Below are positions 6,119 to 8,747 of a stretch of 8,747 nt of DNA, in pieces (position 1 is the stretch's first letter; every line of letters starts with the position of its first letter). Position numbers and translations under genes: made by a program. The stretch comes from Pseudomonadota bacterium (GTDB lineage: Bacteria; Desulfobacterota; Syntrophia; Syntrophales; JADFWA01). Location: NCBI GenBank assembly GCA_030596145.1, contig JAUVKS010000064.1:1-8747 (forward strand), in the 5' to 3' direction. The notes under the pieces were generated by a model, which did no database searches, was not told the DNA's origin, and worked only from the letters and a program-made list of their open reading frames with translations.

Positions 6119-6141
6119 CAGTTGATGGGGGTTTTTGAATT

Positions 6142-6564
6142 ATGTTAATGCCGAAGAGGGTTAAATATAGGAAGTTGCAAAAAGGTCGCATGAAAGGAAA
6201 ACCTACTCGTGGATGCGATGTGGTGTTTGGGGAACATGGCCTGCAGGCAACCGTATGTGGGTGGTTGACTGCGAGACAGATTGAGGCTGCACGTATTGCG
6301 ATGACTCGTTATGTAAAGCGTGGAGGAAAAATCTGGATAAGGATATTCCCTCATAAATCGCTTACTAAAAAGCCGGCGGAGACCCGTATGGGAAAAGGGA
6401 AAGGATCTCCTGAGGAATGGGTCGCAGTTATCAAGCCTGGCATGATTCTCTATGAGATAGAGGGGGTTTCAAGGGACGTGGCCCGCGAGGCTTTCAGACT
6501 GGCATCGCATAAACTTCCAGTGTCGACAAAATTTCTTTCCAGGGAGATGTCTTATGAAAATTAA
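6142..6564 (+). CDS. rplP: 50S ribosomal protein uL16
   Basis: uL16 assembles late near the A-site tRNA elbow and helps organise the peptidyl-transferase centre. The 140-residue product opens with MLMPKRVKYRKLQKGRMKGK (1-20), confirming ATG 6142 over the internal ATG two codons later. It continues with TARQIEAARIAMTRYVKRGG (43-62), IWIRIFPHKSLTKKPAETRM (64-83) and GKGKGSPEEWVAVIKPG (84-100). The arginine hydroxylated by RoxA in E. coli (R81) is present as R82. A run of Gs near 6127-6131 serves as ribosome site. The gene overlaps rpmC by 11 bases. Confidence 0.98.
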   Translation: MLMPKRVKYRKLQKGRMKGKPTRGCDVVFGEHGLQATVCGWLTARQIEAARIAMTRYVKRGGKIWIRIFPHKSLTKKPAETRMGKGKGSPEEWVAVIKPGMILYEIEGVSRDVAREAFRLASHKLPVSTKFLSREMSYEN

Positions 6565-6748
6565 GGAGATCAGGGACCTTAGCATCGATGAGCTGGAACA
6601 AAAAGAAAGAGAGCTTGTTGGAGAGCTTTTCAATCTTCGCTTTCGGCATGCTACTGCACAACTGGACTCTCATTCTAGCATGGGAAATGTCAGGAAAGAT
6701 GTAGCTCGAATAAAGACCGTTTTGAAGGAAAGAGAGGCTCAAGGGTAG
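6554..6748 (+). CDS. rpmC: 50S ribosomal protein uL29
   Basis: A small two-helix 50S protein at the tunnel exit next to uL23, where it contributes to targeting-factor docking. The 64 residues start MKIKEIRDLSIDELEQKERE (1-20), then LFNLRFRHATAQLDS (25-39) and VRKDVARIKTVLKERE (46-61), the classic uL29 pattern. The ATG is inside the end of rplP (11-base overlap), with GGGAGA at 6542-6547 as ribosome site, so translation is probably coupled. The rpsQ start lies 2 bases after its stop. Confidence 0.97.
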   Translation: MKIKEIRDLSIDELEQKERELVGELFNLRFRHATAQLDSHSSMGNVRKDVARIKTVLKEREAQG

Positions 6749-6750
6749 AT

Positions 6751-7008
6751 ATGAGTGATCGAGGTAATAGGAGAACCATACAAGGTGTTGTAATTAGCAA
6801 TAAGATGGACAAAACAATCGTCGTTTTGGCAGAGAGACTGGTTAAACATCTCAAGTTCCATAAGTATATAAAGAAACGGGCGAAATACAAGGCCCATGAT
6901 GAGGAAAACAGATGCAGTGTTGGTGACAGGGTGCTAATTGTAGAATCGCCCCCTCTGAGTAGGGAAAAGAGATGGCGAGTACGTGAAATACTGGAAAGGG
7001 CAAAGTAA
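6751..7008 (+). CDS. rpsQ: 30S ribosomal protein uS17
   Basis: uS17 is a primary 16S rRNA-binding protein with an OB fold that stabilises the 5' domain of the 30S subunit. The 85 residues contain RRTIQGVVISNKMDKTIVVL (7-26), HLKFHKYIKKRAKYKAHDEE (33-52), CSVGDRVLIVESPPLSREKR (55-74) and WRVREIL. The ribosome site CAAGGG lies in the last codons of rpmC. This is the last gene of the compact S10 block; a 160-base structured spacer separates it from rplN, at the same point where E. coli divides the S10 and spc operons. Confidence 0.98.
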   Translation: MSDRGNRRTIQGVVISNKMDKTIVVLAERLVKHLKFHKYIKKRAKYKAHDEENRCSVGDRVLIVESPPLSREKRWRVREILERAK

Positions 7009-7044
7009 TCCGAACATTGTTCATCTTTGATCTGACATCCTTTT

Positions 7045-7098
7045 GGTTACGGGGCACAGTATAAAAAACTTGCGAGATAGCTCTTCGGGGCAGTAACC
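7045..7098 (+). promoter_or_regulatory. Structured RNA element with a cUUCGg hairpin in the rpsQ-rplN spacer
   Basis: GGTTAC (7045-7050) is an exact complement of GTAACC (7093-7098). Inside lies GCTC-TTCG-GGGC (7080-7091): four pairs (one G-T wobble) capped by a C(UUCG)G tetraloop, one of the most stable RNA loops known. Alternatively GGGG (7087-7090) can pair with CCCC (7097-7100), which would both open the tetraloop stem and mask the foot of the next hairpin. This suggests alternative folds, but only by inspection. A TATAAA at 7060-7065 has no adequate -35 partner. Confidence 0.5.
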
Positions 7099-7157
7099 CC
7101 TGTTAGAAAACTTGTAATTAATGGTATTTTTTCTAACAGGGTGAACACGTTTTTTTT
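7098..7157 (+). promoter_or_regulatory. Perfect 13-bp inverted repeat plus T8 run upstream of rplN
   Basis: CCCTGTTAGAAAA (7098-7110) and TTTTCTAACAGGG (7129-7141) are exact complements around an 18-base loop. TGAACACG follows, then eight Ts (7150-7157), then the GGGG ribosome site of rplN. The T-tract starts 8 bases beyond the stem, whereas intrinsic terminators have it directly at the stem. It may be a degenerate terminator of the S10 operon, an attenuator or a processing hairpin for the spc message. The perfect 13-bp match is very unlikely to be chance. Confidence 0.6.
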
Positions 7158-7168
7158 GGGGTATTTTT

Positions 7169-7537
7169 ATGATTCAAATGCAGACCATTTTAAATGTGGC
7201 GGATAATTCGGGTGCGAAGAAGGTCTGTTGCATTAAAGTGCTTGGAGGCTCTAAGAGAAGGTATGCTAGTATTGGTGATATAATAGTAGTATCCGTAAAA
7301 GAGGCTATTCCCAATTCAAAGGTAAAAAAAGGGGATGTAATGAGGGCTGTTATTGTAAGAACAGCAAAGGGAGTCAGGAGACCCGATGGTACATACCTTA
7401 AATTTGGCGATAACTCCGCTGTATTGGTAAATAATCAAATGGAGCCTATAGGAACGAGGATATTTGGACCGGTGGCTCGTGAGTTGAGGGCGAAACAATT
7501 TATGAGGATAGTATCTCTGGCACCTGAAGTTTTATAA
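7169..7537 (+). CDS. rplN: 50S ribosomal protein uL14
   Basis: uL14 binds 23S rRNA at the subunit interface, near the factor-binding region and bridge B8, and is the contact site of the silencing factor RsfS. The 122-residue length is exactly typical. The sequence is highly conserved: MIQMQTILNVADNSGAKKVC (1-20), CIKVLGGSKRRYASIGDIIV (21-40), KVKKGDVMRAVIVRTAKGVR (52-71) and IGTRIFGPVARELRAK, ending SLAPEVL. The canonical MIQMQT start fixes the ATG at 7169; GGGG (7158-7161) is 7 bases upstream. It is the first gene of the spc portion, preceded by a structured 160-base spacer and followed by a 90-base spacer. Confidence 0.98.
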   Translation: MIQMQTILNVADNSGAKKVCCIKVLGGSKRRYASIGDIIVVSVKEAIPNSKVKKGDVMRAVIVRTAKGVRRPDGTYLKFGDNSAVLVNNQMEPIGTRIFGPVARELRAKQFMRIVSLAPEVL

Positions 7538-7552
7538 CAGTTTACAGAGATC

Positions 7553-7613
7553 TGGAAGTTCTGTTGGTCCTTTATGAACTGCCACGATATCGATTGCGAT
7601 GTGAAATCGCGAT
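7553..7613 (+). promoter_or_regulatory. Two hairpins in the rplN-rplX spacer
   Basis: Hairpin 1 pairs TGGAAGTTC (7553-7561) with GAACTGCCA (7576-7584): eight pairs with one A-G mismatch and a 14-base loop. CGATATCG (7585-7592) is a perfect palindrome between the two. Hairpin 2 pairs ATTGCGAT (7593-7600) with ATCGCGAT (7606-7613): eight pairs including one wobble, with loop GTGAA. Hairpin 2 ends 3 bases before the GAGGG ribosome site of rplX (7617-7621), where it could influence ribosome access. There is no T-tract, so termination is unlikely. Confidence 0.5.
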
Positions 7614-7627
7614 GTTGAGGGTTTGAT

Positions 7628-7948
7628 ATGTATGTGAAGCGTTTAAAGAAAAGTGATATGATTATGGTCGTTGCCGGCAAGGAAAAAGGAAAGACCGGTA
7701 AGATACTTAATATTATAAAAGATAAAAATCGCGTAGTAGTGGAGAAGTTAAATTTCATAAAAAGACACCAGAGGCCGGATGCACAAGGGAAAGGTGGCAT
7801 CGTTGAGAGAGAAGGGTCGATACATATATCTAATGTTATGCTATTGTGTAACAAGTGTGATGCTGGTGTCAGGGTGGGGTACAAGGTATTGGATGATGGC
7901 AAGAAAGTACGGGTTTGTAAAAGGTGTAATGAGATATTGGATGATTAA
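7628..7948 (+). CDS. rplX: 50S ribosomal protein uL24, zinc-ribbon form
   Basis: uL24 is an assembly-initiator protein for the 50S subunit and sits near the tunnel exit. The 106 residues hold a KOW motif region MIMVVAGKEKGKTGKILNII (11-30), then VVEKLNFIKRHQRP (37-50), QGKGGIVEREGSIHISNVML (53-72) and a C-terminal zinc-ribbon-like pair, CNKC (74-77) and CKRC (97-100). Such paired CxxC motifs are seen in many, but not all, bacterial uL24 proteins; E. coli lacks them. GAGGG (7617-7621) is 6 bases before the ATG, right after a hairpin. rplE begins 16 bases downstream. Confidence 0.98.
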   Translation: MYVKRLKKSDMIMVVAGKEKGKTGKILNIIKDKNRVVVEKLNFIKRHQRPDAQGKGGIVEREGSIHISNVMLLCNKCDAGVRVGYKVLDDGKKVRVCKRCNEILDD

Positions 7949-7964
7949 AGCTGAGGAAGGATGA

Positions 7965-8504
7965 ATGATTAGATTAAGGGAATATTATAATAAAGAGGTA
8001 CTTCCCACCTTAAAAAAAGAGTTTAAATATAAAAACAGGATGGAGGTTCCTAAGCTCGAGAAGATTGTTGTAAATATGGGTTTGGGTGAGGCGATTCAAG
8101 ACATCAAAATACTCGATAATGCTGTTCAGGAACTTTCCATGATTGTGGGGCAGAGACCGGTTGTCACAAAAGCGAAGAAGTCAATTGCTACATTTAAACT
8201 TCGTAAAGGTATGTCAATAGGGTGTATGGTTACTTTGAGAGGGGATAGGATGTACGAGTTTTTTGACAGGATTGTTAATGTTGCCCTTCCAAGGATAAGA
8301 GATTTTAGGGGGATTGCCCCCAAATCTTTTGACGGAAGGGGCAATTTTTCCATGGGGGTTAAGGAACAAACCATCTTTCCTGAGGTAGATTACGACAAGA
8401 TTGATAAGGTTAGGGGAATGAATATAGTGATTGTCACTTCGGCTAAAACGGATGATGAGGGGAGACAATTTTTGAGACTTATGGGGATGCCTTTTAGGGA
8501 CTGA
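7965..8504 (+). CDS. rplE: 50S ribosomal protein uL5
   Basis: uL5 binds 5S rRNA in the central protuberance and contacts P-site tRNA. The 179 residues are typical in length and sequence: LREYYNKEVLPTL (4-16), PKLEKIVVNMGLGEAI (29-44), GQRPVVTKAKKSIATFKLRK (62-81), GMSIGCMVTLRGDRMYEF (82-99), LPRIRDFRG (108-116) and FSMGVKEQTIFPEVDYDKI (128-146). GAGG at 7953-7956 is 8 bases before ATG 7965; a second ATG at 7961 is out of frame. In E. coli uS8 represses the spc message at this junction, but the 16-base spacer leaves little room for a separate site, and I could not recognise one. Confidence 0.98.
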   Translation: MIRLREYYNKEVLPTLKKEFKYKNRMEVPKLEKIVVNMGLGEAIQDIKILDNAVQELSMIVGQRPVVTKAKKSIATFKLRKGMSIGCMVTLRGDRMYEFFDRIVNVALPRIRDFRGIAPKSFDGRGNFSMGVKEQTIFPEVDYDKIDKVRGMNIVIVTSAKTDDEGRQFLRLMGMPFRD

Positions 8505-8613
8505 AGCTGAAAAATTAAACAGGGGCGATTAATTTGGTCGAAGCCTTTGAAGGGTCATTGTTGGGATTTGATAAATTATTAGCATTGGTATTGGAAGTTC
8601 TGGAGGATAACTC
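8505..8613 (+). other. rplE-rpsN spacer
   Basis: No gene is seen in these 109 bases. A weak promoter-like pair exists: TTGAAG (8547-8552), 17 bases, GATAAA (8570-8575), each matching consensus at 4 of 6 positions. AGGGGC (8521-8526) can pair with GCCTTT (8543-8548) using two G-T pairs. TGGAAGTTCTG (8592-8602) repeats the same 11 bases found in the rplN-rplX spacer (7553-7563). GGAGG (8602-8606) is the ribosome site for rpsN. Confidence 0.3.
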
Positions 8614-8747
8614 GTGGCAAGAAAATCCTTGATTGCAAAGGCAAAAAAGAAAAAGAAGTTTTCTGTCAGGGAATACAATCGGTGCCCTCTCTGTGGGAGA
8701 CAGAGAGCATATTATAGAAAATTTGATATGTGCAGGATATGTTTGAG
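8614..8747 (+). CDS. rpsN: 30S ribosomal protein uS14, zinc-binding (type Z) form; 3' end outside window
   Basis: uS14 is a 30S head protein. The first 44 residues are present and read ARKSLIAKAKKKKKF after the initiator, then YNRCPLCGRQRAYYRKFDMC (21-40) and RICL. The four cysteines C24, C27, C40 and C43 form the CxxC...CxxC zinc site of the short, roughly 61-residue form, distinct from the longer zinc-free form of E. coli. The start is GTG 8614: GGAGG (8602-8606) is 7 bases upstream, the family N-terminus follows directly, and no ATG is available. The window ends two bases into codon 45, so the C-terminal part is unseen. The gene order rplE-rpsN is the normal spc order. Confidence 0.95.
   Translation, partial: MARKSLIAKAKKKKKFSVREYNRCPLCGRQRAYYRKFDMCRICL

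Noticed and set aside
6115..6143. TTGACA at the rpsC stop as a promoter for rplP
   Set aside because: The only -10 at proper distance (AATTAT, 6138-6143) is weak and runs into the rplP start codon. Other TTGACA words at 1133, 1986 and 8263 also lack a -10.
7032..7065. Possible spc promoter: CTGACA (7032-7037) with TATAAA (7060-7065)
   Set aside because: The hexamers are good but 22 bases apart, well outside the working range, and no better -35 lies at 16-18 bases.
7121..7144. Seven-codon leader peptide ORF (MVFFLTG) in the rpsQ-rplN hairpin
   Set aside because: No ribosome site upstream of the ATG and no telling codon run; most likely a by-product of the inverted repeat.
5042..7582. Nine-base inverted match GCAGTTCAT (5042-5050) / ATGAACTGC (7574-7582) between spacers
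   Set aside because: Nine-base matches over this length are common by chance and the sites are 2.5 kb apart.
7435..7902. 155-residue open frame on the minus strand across rplN and rplX
   Set aside because: It lies opposite two unmistakable ribosomal protein genes, has no recognisable domain or ribosome site, and is an antisense shadow; the same holds for the minus-strand frame at 5627-6082 and other minus-strand frames.
7779..7964. 61-residue frame on the + strand inside rplX
   Set aside because: Frame-shifted reading of rplX; the rplX frame carries the KOW and CxxC motifs, this one carries nothing recognisable.
1..8747. A new accessory system (defence, mobile or biosynthetic)
   Set aside because: Every long coding frame is a conserved translation gene in standard order; nothing foreign is inserted. 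Any novelty lies in the spacers.

Overview
The window is one uninterrupted, single-strand stretch of bacterial translation genes: the tail of the str operon (fusA end, tuf) joined to the S10 operon (rpsJ to rpsQ) and the start of the spc operon (rplN, rplX, rplE, start of rpsN). All 17 coding regions lie on the + strand and were identified from conserved protein motifs. No tRNA, rRNA, mobile element, CRISPR array or unrelated gene is visible, and no gene-free stretch exceeds about 160 bases.

The organism is a bacterium of roughly mid-40s percent GC (estimated by eye). Zinc-ribbon forms of uL24 (two CxxC pairs) and uS14 (two CxxC pairs), together with the domain 2/3 signature of EF-Tu, fit Desulfobacterota-like or other deep-branching Gram-negative lineages. 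EF-Tu domain 1 is less typical of these, so I would not assign a phylum with confidence.

Layout: 1-481 end of fusA; 482-537 a consensus-hexamer promoter and strong ribosome site for tuf; 538-1731 tuf; 1766-2074 rpsJ; 2075-2226 an intrinsic terminator followed by a structured leader; 2227-3796 rplC-rplD-rplW tightly packed; 3797-3925 an AT-rich spacer; 3926-5035 rplB-rpsS; 5036-5121 a spacer with a hairpin; 5122-7008 rplV-rpsC-rplP-rpmC-rpsQ packed with overlaps; 7009-7168 a strongly structured spacer; 7169-7537 rplN; 7538-7627 a spacer with two hairpins; 7628-8504 rplX-rplE; 8505-8613 a spacer; 8614 onward a truncated rpsN.

The genes supply the two main GTPase elongation factors and 15 ribosomal proteins: 30S uS10, uS19, uS3, uS17, uS14 and 50S uL3, uL4, uL23, uL2, uL22, uL16, uL29, uL14, uL24, uL5. 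The protein content and order are ordinary. The unusual part is between the genes: compact blocks are separated by six spacers of about 86-160 bases, most with inverted repeats next to the ribosome site of the next gene, and the terminator cuts rpsJ off from rplC. These spacers are the best candidates for undescribed ribosomal-protein leader RNAs. The evidence is base pairing read by eye only, with no comparative support.
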